From the NCBI GenBank assembly GCA_024760905.1, contig CM045729.1:8107163-8171162 (forward strand): a DNA stretch of 64,000 bases. Direction: 5' to 3'. Below, one piece after another: positions 1 to 11,600 of this stretch. This DNA is from Plotosus lineatus (lineage: Eukaryota > Chordata > Actinopteri > Siluriformes > Plotosidae). The translations under genes were made by a program, and so were the position numbers. The notes beneath the pieces were generated by a model. That model was not told the origin of the DNA, made no database searches, and worked only from the letters and a program-made list of their open reading frames with translations. Numbering within the stretch: the first letter of the stretch is position 1; every line of letters starts with the position of its first letter.

Positions 1-785
1 TCAACATCTGTTCTTCTGTGTTCCTGTCCTGGAAACCAAACCTGCCCATAACTTCCTTCCACCCAATGAGCACTCTTTCACCTCTGGGGGTACTCTGGAT
101 CACTTCATCTAACTCACTCCATAATCTCTCCTTCTCTTCGAGCTCAAATCATGCCTCTGGGGCATAAGCACCAACAAAATTGAACATCGCACCTTCAATT
201 TCTAACTTGAGACTCATCACTCTGTCTGTCACTCTTTTTACTTCGAGAACATTCCTGGCAAACCCCTCCTTCAAGATGACTCCTACTCCATTTCTCTTCC
301 CATCTACACCATGAAAAAACAGCTTAAACCCTGCTCTTATGCTTTTAGCCTTGATACCTTTCCATCTGGTCTCCTGGACACAGAGTATGTCCACCTTCCT
401 CCTCTGTATCATGACAGCCAGTTCTTTACCTTTTCCTGTCATAGTTCCAACATTCAAAGTCCCTACTCTCAGTCCAAGTCTCATGCCTTAACTCTTCTCT
501 CACTGCCTACGGACACGCCTCCCGTCTCTCCTTCTTTGACCAACAGTAGTTCAATTTCCACCAGCACCCTGTTGGTTAACAGTATTAATGGCGGTCATGT
601 TTAACCCGGGTCTCGGTCGATCCAGCATGAATTTCGTTTTGATCACGAGCATATCAGTTTTGGCAAAAGTTTTACGCCGGATGCCCTTCCTGTCACAACC
701 CTCTGCATTTATCCAGGCTTGGGACCGGCGTGAGGGTGAACACTGGCTTGTGCCCAACCACCCCCCTCCCCCTTCATGGCTGAAT
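1..785 (-). mobile_element. LINE I (RTE-like) fragment, 5' end with endonuclease start
   Basis: The minus strand encodes the start of an APE-type endonuclease (RVGTLNVGTMTGKGKE, then DILCVQETRWKG), matching the longer LINE I copies at 13335-16489 and 44087-47201. The element's 5' end lies near 785 and the window edge cuts it at position 1. Relative to the other copies about 45 bp is missing around 60-70, where the GNRGDEE-coding segment should be, and the leader is diverged. It is a dead copy with no reverse transcriptase in the window. Confidence 0.85.
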
Positions 786-864
786 TATGAATTATATTAT
801 AACAATAAACACTGCATCTTTGTAGAGAAAAAACCTATAGGATGAGTGGTTTTGTTGTTTTCTT

Positions 865-1256
865 GTTCTTTTCCTTTCGGCTGTTCCCTTTTTCTCAGGG
901 GTCACCACAGCGAATCATCTGCCTCCATATTCATGGAAGTCATATTAATGATTTGAATATTTGATTTGGCATAGGTTTTTACGTTGGATGTCCTTCCTGA
1001 CATAACCCTGAGCAAGAGGCAGAAACAGGCTGAGGGCAATGCAGTCTACTTTATACCAAAGTCAGCAATTGTTCTTTTACGTGCCTCTCATAGACAGTGA
1101 GAGACATGGCCAGTCATTGATAACCCAGTTAACTGTACTGGGGGCACAGTGATAACTTTGTGAAGAGCGGGACTCGAACCCCCAACCTTAGAATCAGCAA
1201 TCCAGCACCTTTTACCACCAGGCCACCACTGCCCTCTACGAGACCACCACTGCCCT
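865..1256 (-). mobile_element. tRNA-derived SINE, LINE I-type tail
   Basis: Read on the minus strand, this starts with the tRNA-like head (a B-box-like GGTTCGAGTCC near 1180) and runs through the shared middle to the LINE I-like 3' tail ending GCCGAAAGGAA near 868. The head boundary is untidy: the phrase ccaccactgccct occurs twice (1225-1256), suggesting a short local duplication. It is one of the more diverged copies here. Confidence 0.75.
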
Positions 1257-1480
1257 GTTTTTTTTTTGTTGTTGTTCTCTCATGATCTGATATTAAACTT
1301 ACAGTAAAATTTAGATCAACACAAACATCTAATGGACAATTTTCATATCTGGCCAATTAAAAGGGCACAATTTTTCAAACTTATTTTATTGGTTTAAATG
1401 GTTTCCTTACATTTCTAAAAGGAAATTGAAGAAGACCTTTAAAAAAATGTAATAAACAAATAAACAAACAAATAGAATGA

Positions 1481-1482
<2 letters not shown>

Positions 1483-1517
<35 letters not shown>

Positions 1518-1519
1518 GT
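1483..1519. repeat. (TG)n microsatellite
   Basis: An almost pure TG run with one TGCG interruption. The same site in copy C (25866-25921) is also a TG run, so the microsatellite predates the duplication. Confidence 0.95.
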
Positions 1520-2697
1520 GATTAATAAATCATATTTTGCAACAATATGGTGAGAAAGCACCCACCCAACAGTTTCAACAGTCACAATTACAAGTAGAAC
1601 AGGAAGCTTTAGATACACAGAAGTTACAATACACACATAGTTGCATCTCATTTACCCTATCAATTTATTCCTTCAGTGTGTGTGTGCATGTGTGATTAAT
1701 AAATCATATTTTGCAACAATATGGTGAGAAAGCATAGTAAATAATTTTGAAGTTCAATAGCAGTTATTCATCACAAGTCTCTGGTGTGATTCTTATCATA
1801 AATATCTGATAAAATATAAACTTCATATAAACAACATTCTGTCATATAGAGCCTTTTCTAACATGAAAACTAAGTTAAAAGACTTTTCTTTTTCACAGAG
1901 CTACAGAGTTTTAATAGCTTAAAGATTTGTTTCCAAAAACAAACTCATTTTTATCTTTAAAATATTAAAGTTTAAAATTATAATAGCTATGGAAACTGGT
2001 GTATAGGCATCAGACCAATAAGAAGCTTGGCTCAGATGTAAAAGCTCAACATACCTACTTTACCTTAAACATTAAATTACAAGTGGTTTGAATAAAGTTA
2101 CTACAAAACTCACATTCTGTAAATCCTCAGTGAAGATTCAGAAAAAGGGTCAACATCAGGTTTGAGTGATGGAACAGTCGTTAACATGTTCCTTGTGTTT
2201 TTAGGTGTTTGGTTTAAACTGGGTTACTGGGACATGACCAGTGAGTTACTGATATAAACTGGTTCAAAATTTCCTCTTTCTTGTTTTTAGTATTTGGCAT
2301 TTTTATCTAGAATGATCTTATAATAAACTTGTAGAAAACGTCTGTTTTAATAAAAATCTCAATAATCAAATCCCGGAAATGATTTTAACTTTTTTTTTTT
2401 TTGTTACTTTGTACATGGGAAATTATGACCTGCAGTTCGACTCAACCTGCATGACTGACATTTTGATGATTCATTCATATGTGCTCCGTTCACACCCACA
2501 CCTTATGCTGTTGGGAAAGTATTTTTACAGTTAAATTTTTGTAATTTATTATTTCTCCTGTACAGTCTGCAGCTTTGTACACTCCTGATTCCAATTTCTG
2601 AAAGAAATTCCCCAAGTTTAAGTGCGCAGACACTCACGTTCACAGGTTTTGTTTTCCTTTAGCGTTAATTATTATTTAAAAAATAATAATAAATATA

Positions 2698-4177
2698 CAG
2701 GTCCTTCTCAAAAAATTAGCATATTGTGATGAAGTTCATTATTTTCTGTAATGTACTGGTAAAAATTAAACTTTCATATATTTTAGATTCATTGCACACC
2801 AACTGAAATATTTCAGGTCTTTTATTGTTTTAATTCTGATGATTTTGGCATACAGCTCATGAAAACCAAAAAATCCTATCTCAAAAAATTAGCATATCAT
2901 GTTCAGGTAGTCTAAACGAGCTATTAACCTAATCATCTGAATCAACCAATTAACTCTAAACACCTGCAAAAGATTCCTGAGGCTTTTAAAAACTCCCAGC
3001 CTGGTTCATTACTCAAAACCGCAATCATGGGTAAGACTGCCGACCTGACTGCTGTCCAGAAGGCCATCATTGACACCCTCAAGCAAGAGGGTAAGACACA
3101 GAAAGAAATCTCTGAGCGAATAGGCTGTTCCCAGAGTGCTCGATCAAGCCACCTCAGTGGGACGTCTGTGGGAAGGAAAAAGTGTGGCAGAAAACGCTGC
3201 ACAACCAGAAGAGGTGACCGGACTCTGAGGAAGATTGTGGAGAAGGGCCGATTCCAGACCTTGGGGGACCTGTGGAAGCAGTGGACTGGGCTACAGGTGC
3301 CGCATTCCCCAGGTCAAACCACTTTTGAACCAGAAACAGCGGCAGAAGCGGCTGACCTGGGCTACAGAGAAGCAGCACTGGACTGTTGCTCAGTGGTCCA
3401 AAGTACTTTTTTCGGATGAAAGCAAATTTTGCATGTCATTCGGAAATCAAGGTGCCAGAGTCTGGAGGAAGACTGGGGACAAGGAAATGCCAAAATGCCT
3501 GAAGTCCAGTGTCAAGTACCCACAGTCAGTGATGGTCTGGGGTGCCATGCCAGCTGCTGGTGTTGGTCCACTGTGTTTTATCAAGGGCGGGGTCAATGCA
3601 GCGAGCTATCAGGAGATTTTGGAGCACTTCATGCTTCCATCTGCTGAAAAGCTTGATGGAGATGAAGATTTCATTTTTCAGCACGACCTGGTACCTGCTC
3701 ACAGTGCCAAAACCACTGCTAAATGGTTTACTGACCATGGTATTACTGTGCTCAATTGGCCTGCCAACTCTCCTGACCTGAACCCCATAGAGAATCTGTG
3801 GGATATTGTGAAGAGAAAGTTGAGAGACACCAGACCCAACACTGTGGATGAGCTTAAGGCCGCTATCGAGGCATCCTGGGCCTCCGTAACACCTCAGCAG
3901 TGCCACAGGCTGATTGGCTCCATGCCACGCCGCATTGAAGCAGTCATTTCTGCAAAAGGATTCCCGACCAAGTATTGAGTGCAGAACTCAACATAATTAT
4001 TTGAAGGTTGACTTTTTTGTATTAAAAACACTTTTTTATTGGTCGGATGAAATATGCTAATTTTTTGAGATAGGTATTTTTGGTTTTCTTTACTTTTTTG
4101 CCAAAATTATCAATATTAAAACAATACAGAAAATAATGAACTTTATCACAATATGCAAATTTTTTGAGAAGGACCTG
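2698..4177 (+). mobile_element. Tc1-type DNA transposon, complete ends
   Basis: The element starts and ends with the inverted repeat caggtccttctcaaaaaatt and is flanked by TA at 2696-2697 and 4178-4179. The inverted repeats are about 200 bp long and hold a second internal copy of the tctcaaaaaattagcatat motif, the IR/DR arrangement of many fish Tc1 elements. Copy B has the uninterrupted empty site near 11930-11950, so this insertion came after the segmental duplication. The transposase inside is broken. Confidence 0.93.
3027..3978 (+). pseudogene. Tc1-family transposase, frameshifted
   Basis: The reading frame starts at 3027 (MGKTADLTAVQKAIIDTLKQ), giving the paired-like DNA-binding helices and the GRKKCGRKRCTT linker. 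Near 3285-3295 the frame jumps. The second frame runs to a stop at 3976-3978 and holds the DDE catalytic core: FSDESKF, then the second Asp in FQHDLVPAH, then SPDLNPIENLW. Compared with intact relatives of the family, about 13-14 codons between the linker and LGYRCRIP are missing, so a deletion explains both the gap and the frameshift. The C-terminal end (RRIEAVISAKGFPTKY) is the usual one. All three acidic catalytic positions survive, but no single frame encodes the protein, so it cannot be autonomous. Confidence 0.93.
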
Positions 4178-5399
4178 TAAACTATTTTATAATATGTCTG
4201 TGCTGCACAAGAGGGATGAATTGTTTTGGTCTCTCTCGATTAATGTAAGGTGTGAAACTGTGTCAGGTGAACTTACCAGTAATGGTATGGAGTTACGGTA
4301 AGCAACAATAAATTTGTTTTTACTGCTTTTATACATTCTCATAGATTTTTTCTCATGTATTTAAATATCTACACTCATACATCAAGTCACATGAGTTTCC
4401 ATTGCCTTGAAATGTCGTCATTTCGAACCAGAGCATCAATCACATTCTGGTTTACAAAGGGCCATGGGGTGTTGTGAAACAAAGACTATTGTCCTAAGAA
4501 TTTCGTGGAATGTGATTTTACCTGAACCTTAACTATAGTCATTGCAATATGCAGCATCATGCTGCATACTGCACGCGTCAGATGAGTGGGAGTGAAAGAT
4601 CAGAATGTCCCCAATTATAATCAGCAATGAGCTTCTCTCTCAGGTTGTCCTGGGCTAGCTCCTGTCACACCTCCTCTCCTTTTTAGCATAATCATTCCAG
4701 CCCACCAAGTTCTGGATATGGCCACATCACACCCTGCAGTCCAGCAGCTGACAGAGTTTGTAGGAAAGAATGCGTTCAATCTACACAGATGCTGAAAGAA
4801 CAGGTTTTGCCCAACAACATCTACCCAATGAAGTGCCTTCCCTGTGAGGCACTAGATCACCATAGATATGTACTGTTAGGTCCAGATATTAAACAAAGAA
4901 CAGCTCACTATCCAGTAGTATCGGAATCAGAGAGGTGGAACAAAGGCTGCATTTGAAAGTCACAGGAAGTGCAGATGCTGGTGGAGGTGTCTGGGTTGCT
5001 GATGACATGTGCAGATGTAAATAAACTCTGTCAATGTTTGAGTGAGCTAAGCTATGTATACTTACTGTCCCTCCAAGTACAAGTGGAAATTCAGGTTCTC
5101 GTCTGTCAAAAAGTAAAGTCCCACTGCAGGTGAAACTTAGGCTGGGTCTGTTCATTAGTGATTGTAGTGTTGTGAGTCATGACATACATGCGAGGGTCAC
5201 AGACTCTCAGTCCTCTGAACAAAACACCATATTATAAGAGAAAGTCCTAGAGTTTCGGTCCAAGTGCAAGTCTGGAGTGGTGGTGGTGCTTCCTGGTAGA
5301 AATGGGAAAACATGACAGTGAACAGACAACCATCGCTGTATCAGACTGGGCTTAAAAAGAATAATGGAAACAAAACTATCACTGAGAACTGGACATCAT

Positions 5400-5737
5400 C
5401 ATTTTCTGTAACCGCTTCATCCTAATTAGGGTCACGGGGAGGCTGGTGCCCATCCCAGCCAACTCAGGGCGAGGGCAGAGTACACTCTGGACAGCTCGCC
5501 AGGCCATCGCAGGGCGGAAACACGCTGGCGGCTTTGCAGCCTACTCTTGTCGAAAGTCAGCAATGGTTCTTTTACATGCCTCGCACCATAGACAGTGAGA
5601 GACATGGCCGGCCTTTGATAACCCAGTTAGCTGCACTGGGGGGGACAGTGAAAACCTTGTGGAGAGTGGGACTCGAACCCCCAACCTTTGGATCAGCGAT
5701 CTGGCGCCTTATACCACTAGACCACCACTGCCCCTAG
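5400..5737 (-). mobile_element. tRNA-derived SINE, alternative (type 2) tail
   Basis: The tRNA-like head is at the right end (ccaccactgcccc) and the tail at the left contains ccgcttcatcctaattaggg. The flanks are a 17-bp target-site duplication, tgagaactggacatcat, at 5383-5399 and 5738-5754. Copy B keeps the unoccupied site at about 22086-22103, so this insertion is younger than the duplication. Confidence 0.93.
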
Positions 5738-5794
5738 TGAGAACTGGACATCATTTTTAAAAATCTAAACAAAACAGACTGCAGGATGGCATAG

Positions 5795-6285
5795 CTTAAA
5801 GGTTCTTGGTTCGAGTGTTGCACTCAGAGAAGCCATTTCAGTGTGAAGCTTGCATGTTCTCCTAGTGCTTGCATGGGTCTCCTCCTGATACTCCAGTTTC
5901 CTCCCACAGTCCAACGATATGCACATTTGGCAAATTGGTTGCTCCCAGTGTAAATAGTTGTGTGCGTTGCCCAGTGATGGATTTGGGAAGCTGTTCGTGG
6001 TGTATCCACTTTCACTCAGAGTCTGTTCTCGCAGGCCTAGTAGGAGTTAGCGTTGGTGAAAAGTCAAGGCTATGAAATTCAGTCATAGGGACCATTAGAG
6101 GAAACAAGGATGTGACCACTACAATGTAGTATGCACAGCTATACTGTTCATGTGGCAGAGTTCTTCATGAATTTTTTGAACTGATTAATTCTAATTAGGG
6201 TTGCGGAAGGCTGGTGCCCATCTCAGCCAACTGTGGATAAGGGTGGGATACACCCTGGACAACTCGCCAGGCCTGTGAAGGCCTG
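5795..6285 (+). repeat. Diverged teleost dispersed repeat (SINE-like) plus a type 2 tail-like block
   Basis: 5795-6060 contains ggttcgagtgttgcactcag and the phrases tgcatgttctcctagtgcttgc and tttcctcccacagtccaa, hallmarks of a very common fish interspersed repeat with a tRNA-like B box. 6180-6285 carries the ctaattagggttgcgg...caccctggacaactcgccagg block. Both are also in copy B (22130-22400, 22530-22645), so they predate the duplication. Confidence 0.6.
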
Positions 6286-6787
6286 TGATTAAAAATCTAA
6301 ATTGGCCTTAGCTGTACTGATGCCACTTTATCTACTCAAATTTAATTTTAATTGTGATACGAAATCAGGTGGTAATATGGAGGAGTCCATTGAAAAAGTA
6401 TATGTAACATGCAGAGGTCCTCAAAGCTGTTTTGGGCCCAAAAGATGTACAGATGGTTTTTATAGGGAGACTAATTGACACTTATGTAAATAAAGAATCA
6501 ATGTAAGAGTATAAGCGTGTAAGAGTATATTCCAAATTTCTCACCCAGGCAGATTAATGAAATCCAAAGCAAATTTAAAATGAGGTTTCAGAACGGTATT
6601 GTCTGCTCTGAGACACTGTGAGTTTGTTTACTGAAGACGCAGCTCAGGTATTGTGAACTGCAATTCTTTGCACTGCTGGGAGAAAATCACTGATGTGTTT
6701 TGGTGTGTTTGTTTTTACCTCTGAATTTCTGATTTACTGTCTCAGATTTTTTTCCCAGCAGGACGCAGGAAAAGGTGTAAGCAAGCG

Positions 6788-7693
6788 ATGGTTGTTCTAC
6801 TCACCCCAATCATCCTGTTTTTGCTAATAACACTGCCAGAAGGCATACCAAACAACATATTCGAATACAAAACTGGCAAATTAGATTTACAACCTGAACC
6901 TCAGACATTACCTAAATGGAGGTGGAACTCATCACACCAATGTGAGGGCGATACATCTGCATCCGAAATCAAAGAGTTTTCCTCTTTACCTGAGCACATC
7001 AAAGATTTCCTGTTTTACAAACACTGTCGTCATTTCCCGATGCTGCTCAATGTTCCTGATAAGTGCGGTGGCCCAAAAAACTCCGATAATGTTTTTCTGC
7101 TGCTGGTGATTAAAACTTCTCCACCCAACTACGACCGGCGGGAGGTTCTGCGGAAAACCTGGGCATATGAGAGACTTCAGAGTGGCAAGTGGATTCGCAC
7201 CGTGTTCCTAGCTGGAACCAGTGGACACGGTTTTGAGAAGAAAAGACTAAATAGCCTCCTGGAGCTGGAGAACTCTGAGAACCGGGATATTCTTCAGTGG
7301 GATTTTACAGATACCTTTTTCAACCTCACACTGAAACAGGTCTTATTCATGGAGTGGATGGAGAAGTTTTGCCCCAATGTGCACTTTGTCCTGAATGGAG
7401 ATGATGACATTTTCGCCAACACAGACAATGTGGTGCGGTATCTCTTAGGGTTAGAGGATAACGATGGCAGTAAACACCTATTTATGGGCAAACTGATACG
7501 ACATTTTGGGCCAATCAGGAATCCCCGCAGTAAATATTATATTCCAGTTCAAATTCAAAAATCGAACAGGTACCCTCCATATTTACATAACAGGTACCCT
7601 CCATATTTACATGGGAATGTGTCTACAAAAGGCTGGATTAAAACCTACCTCTCATATTGCAGTGATGACAGGAGGCCTTCGCGTTCCCAGTAA
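6788..7693 (+). pseudogene. b3gnt-like beta-1,3-N-acetylglucosaminyltransferase, copy A, disrupted
   Basis: It is nearly identical to the intact copy at 23913 for its first 265 codons, including the signal-anchor start (MVVLLTPIILFLLITL) and the DDD metal site at residues 205-207. Then about 92 bp are missing (equivalent to 24709-24800 of the other copy), removing the CGGGGF motif and most of the DDVYMG motif. In their place a 24-bp unit is repeated twice (7565-7588, 7589-7612; NRYPPYLH twice). The net change is a frameshift, giving an unrelated tail and a stop at 7691-7693. A second small deletion lies at about 7685. The splice acceptor before the exon (ttcccagcag/g, 6761) is kept. Without the C-terminal catalytic half it should be inactive. 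Confidence 0.93.
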
Positions 7694-7939
7694 AACTGGA
7701 CAGATACGACCCATGCTACTACCGTGAGGTTCTCCTGGTCCACAGGTTCCTCCCACACCAGATTCGTATTATGTGGCATGAAATCCATTAGAAAGATTTT
7801 GGTTTGTCATAAGATTCCGTCTATTGCTCTGAGTGAGGGGAGACTGTGAGAAGAGAGAAATAGATCTCTTTCAGCTCAGTTTACTTTCTGAGATACAACA
7901 CAATAAGAAAAGGGCAGTGGTTCTATTGAGGGCGACACA

Positions 7940-8240
7940 AAGGTATAGGGCATAGACCGTCCTCTTTCACAGCAAGAAGGGCCTGAGTTTGATTCCCAGG
8001 CTTGGTGAATAAGTTTATGTGTGGTGTTTGTATGTTCTCCCCATGCTTGTGTGGGTTTATTATGAGTACTCTAGTATCCTCCCACAGTTCAAAGACAAAC
8101 CCATTAGGTGAATTGCCTGTTCCATTTTTTTCCCAGAGCTGTGAATGAGAGTGTGAAAGCTTTTTTGTGTGTTGGCCTTGCGATAGACAGTTGTTCAGGG
8201 TGCACCCCACCTTCACCCACAGCTGGCTGGGATAGGCTCC
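7940..8240 (+). repeat. Teleost dispersed SINE-like repeat
   Basis: Contains cacagcaagaagggcctgagtttgattccc, whose end resembles a B box, followed by gtatgttctccccatgcttgtgtggg and a tail ending ctggctgggataggctcca. The paralogous copy is at 25150-25440. It lies just downstream of the pseudogene stop. Confidence 0.7.
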
Positions 8241-8616
8241 ATCATACCTTTGACAACAGTACGATTATGCAGTTAATAGGTTCTGCCATACATACTGTAT
8301 GCATTCACGGGCTTTGCTATGAAGCACCTAATTAATATACAGTGGTACCTCAAGTTATAAGTGTCCCTAACAATGAATTTTCTCTGATACGACGTTTGAT
8401 CCCACCAAAAATCTGCCTCAGCCAATGAGCAAATTTTCTACTTACGTTCTCTGTGGGGGAAATGGCTTTTCCGGGTTGATTAGCCTTGTATTATTTCCGC
8501 GTTTATTCCTCCACACTCCAAGAATGCCTTGTGCAGTACTTCTCAATTATTTGTGCACCCCGACTATAAATAGTGTTTACTGCCCTTCATACCATTTACT
8601 AAATGCTTTTTTTTTT

Positions 8617-8851
8617 TTAGTGCAGCTAACTGGGTTATCAAAGGCCAGCCATGTCTCTCACTGTCTATGGTGAGAGGCATGTAAAAGAACCATTTCCGAC
8701 TTTCGACAAGAGTAGCTGCAAAGCCATCAGCGTGTTTCCACTCTGCAATGGCCTGGCGTGCTGTCCAGGGTGTACTCTGCCCTCGGATGGGATTGCCGCC
8801 AGCCTCCATGCAACCTTAATTAGGATTACGCGGTTACAGAAAATTAACTGA
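8617..8851 (+). mobile_element. SINE, type 2 tail, head truncated
   Basis: Begins at gtgcagctaactgggttatc, within the SINE middle, so the tRNA-like head is missing. It runs through catgtaaaagaaccatttccgac to the tail with cctaattaggattacgcggttacag. It directly follows a T-run. Confidence 0.8.
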
Positions 8852-8898
8852 AATAAAACAGTTAAAAAAATCTAAAAAAATGAAATAAATAAATAGCA

Positions 8899-8900
<2 letters not shown>

Positions 8901-8961
<61 letters not shown>
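8901..8961. repeat. (TA)n microsatellite
   Basis: About 30 uninterrupted TA units. They are absent from the corresponding positions of copies A and C, so this is a local expansion in copy B. Confidence 0.97.
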
Positions 8962-8964
<3 letters not shown>

Positions 8965-9139
8965 TTTTTGTTCTTTCATAATTTGATATTAAACTTGCAG
9001 TAAAATTTAGATCAGCACAACATCTAATGGACAATTTCCCTATCTGGCCAATTAAAAGGGCGCAAACTTATTTTATAGGTTTAAATAGTTTCCTTACATT
9101 TGTAAAAGGAACTTGAAGAAGACCTTTTAAAAAAAACTA

Positions 9140-10071
9140 CAGATGCTCCCCGACTTACGTTTTTAATTGGTTCCAGACAGCCGAACGTAAGTTGAAAGTG
9201 AACGTAAGTTATTACAGTGACGTATGACGTATGACGTGTGATGTATGGTGCTCATTCTATACTATACATCCATAAATACCATTACCATATCTCATAAAAC
9301 ACCCCTAAATCAATTATTATAAATATAACATTGTAAAATAATATCAAATATATCAAATAATATCAACATTAATTTCAAATAAGTCACTTATTTATACCAA
9401 GTTACTTTACATGAAGCTTAAAACAGCCAATCAACACTTACAATATGTGAGGTGCTCAAAACTGAAAGTAGTGTACTTGCGAAAGGAATGTACTTGCTGT
9501 GGGTTATACAGACGTGGGTCTTTCAAGTGAGCAAGGGAACGTTGAACTCGTTTAGAACTCAGCCTGCACTGATGTGAATCACCAGCAGAGCGGAGAGTTC
9601 TCTTTCTTTTATGGTTTCTGGTTTTCATTCATTTTACAATTCTCTTTGCTTAACTGAGTATGCATGGTAGATTGTGCCGATCCGAGCAGACAGTTAATTC
9701 ATCTCTGTGTATGAGACTTGCACCCATGCTAGTAGGCTTACGCTTCTGACCAACCATATTTGCTTAGGGTTACAAAAGTCTGCAAAACAGTGTAAACACA
9801 AAGATCACAGAAACTACGTCTTAACACAAGGGTAACACGCTATATTACTGATATACATATATATAAAACTGAACTAGGAAGAAGGAGGGGCACGTTCAGT
9901 CTGTCATTTGTAAACAATGGACATAGCGTCATTACATCATTGCATCATTACGTCAGCGTACTACGTAGGTATGTCTAAACTCAAAATTTGACCTTTTTTT
10001 TTGAAAAAAAAAAAAAAACCCGTAAAATCAAAAAAACATAAAATGGATGAATGTAAGTTGGGGAGCATCTG
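9140..10071. mobile_element. TA-flanked MITE (non-autonomous DNA transposon), 932 bp
   Basis: The left end cagatgctccccgacttacg is matched by the inverted right end gtaagttggggagcatctg. TA dinucleotides flank it at 9138-9139 and 10072-10073. No transposase frame is present. Copies A (about 1440) and C (about 25830) have no insertion at the same point, so it entered copy B after duplication. The ends look like Tc1/mariner-superfamily termini. Confidence 0.88.
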
Positions 10072-10939
10072 TAAAAAAAATAAATAAATAAACAAATTGA
10101 AGAAAAAATTTTTGTGTGTGATTAATAAGACATATTTTGCAACAATACGGTGAGAAAGCTCAGTAAAATAGTTTTGAAGTTCAACAGCAGTTATTCATCA
10201 CAAGTTTCTGGTGTGATTCTTATCATAAATATCTGATAAAATATAAACTTAATATAAACAACATTCTGTCATATAGAGCCTTTTCTAACAAGAAAACTAA
10301 ATTAAAAGACTTTTCTTTTTCACAGACTTACAGAGTTTTAATAGCTTAAAGATTCGTTTCCATAAACAAACTCATTTTTATCTTTAAAATATAAAAGTTT
10401 AAAATTATAATAGCTATGGAAACTGGTGCATAAGCATCGACCTGATGAGAGGCTTGACTCAGGTGTAAAAGCTCAACACTTACATTACCATAAACATTAA
10501 ATTACAAGCGGTTTGAATAAAGTTACTGCAAAACTCACATTCTGTAAATCCTCAGTGAAGATTCAGAAAAAGGGTCAACATCAGGTTTGAATGATGGAAC
10601 AGTCGTTAACATGTTCCTTGTTTTTTTAGGTGTTTGGTTTAAACTGGGTTACTGGGACATGACCAGTGAGTTACTGATATAAACTGGTTCCAGATTTCCT
10701 CTTTCTTGTTTTTAATATTACGTATTTTTTTGTAAAATGGTGTTCTGGAAAACTGTAGAAACATCTGTTTCCAAAAAAATCTCAATAATCAAACCCTGGA
10801 AATGATTTTGATTTTTTTTGTTGTTGTCTTTTTTGTTTTGTACGAGGGAAATTATTACCTGGAGTCAGACTTGACTTGCATGACTGACATTTTGTTCATT
10901 CCAAATTTAGTCATGTTAATCTTATGTCTGTGCTCTGAA

Positions 10940-10948
10940 CACACACAC

Positions 10949-10990
<42 letters not shown>

Positions 10991-11012
10991 GCTTGCACAC
11001 ACACACACACAC
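10940..11012. repeat. (AC)n microsatellite, interrupted
   Basis: Two AC runs separated by agaggcttgc. Confidence 0.95.
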
Positions 11013-11157
11013 GCACAGACAACTAATGACTTTCTTTTCTTCACATCATTTGATGATCTGCTCTGTTCTCAAAAATATAACAGGTAAGTAAATTTTATTG
11101 TCTTTATTTGATGAGTGTGTGTGTGTGAGTGAATGATTTTTTTTTTTCTTACTCTTA

Positions 11158-11316
11158 GACCGTCAGCATGTTTCTGTCCCTTGTTAAAAGGGTTGTGACA
11201 GGAAGGGCATCCGACGTAAAAACCTCTGTCAAATCAAACATACGAATCAGATGATTCGCTGTGGCGACTCCTGAGTAAAAGGGAAAAAGCCGAAAGGAAG
11301 ACAAGACAAGACAATA
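11158..11316 (+). mobile_element. SINE, LINE I-type tail, 5' truncated
   Basis: Only the 3' half is present, from ccgtcagcatgtttctgtcc through caggaagggcatccgacgt and the palindromic join cgaatcagatgattcg to gccgaaaggaagac, followed by an acaag-type tail repeat. The head is missing. Confidence 0.85.
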
Positions 11317-11344
11317 CCAAGCTGTGAAATGTAAACTGTTCGAA

Positions 11345-11600
11345 CTGTGTGCCCAGCAAAGGTGTTTCTGTGTGGAATTTGCATATTTTTTCCATACTTG
11401 CTTGGGTGTCCTCCGGGCACTCCGGTTTCCTCTCACAGCTCAAAGATATGTAAATAATATATGATGTGTAAATAAGGCTATTTGATTATTCCAAATCACC
11501 CCTGGGTGTGTATTTAAGTGTGAATGGCAACAAGGACACATGCTCACCCAAAGCCTGGGTAAATGAGGTGAGTCTTGGGAGAAACCTGATGACAGACACC
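11345..11600 (+). repeat. Diverged teleost dispersed SINE-like repeat
   Basis: Has the marker phrases gtgtttctgtgtggaatttgc, gtcctccgggcactccggtt and cctctcacagctcaaag. The start and end are not sharp. Confidence 0.55.

Larger units (their letters stand above)
787..8600. repeat. Tandem segmental duplication, copy A (b3gnt-like pseudogene unit)
   Basis: The stretch aligns by eye with copy B (about 8965-25560): 1260-1450 with 8965-9140, 1530-2697 with 10110-11940, 4180-4810 with 11960-12547, 4810-5390 with 20400-22110, 5740-6700 with 22110-23260, and 6700-8345 with 23765-25560. Differences are mostly substitutions plus clean transposon insertions. The right edge is blurred by a TA-type repeat end at 8342 and a SINE at 8617. 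Outside the listed elements and the pseudogene, no coding potential is visible in 1257-2697 or 4178-5383. Confidence 0.8.
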
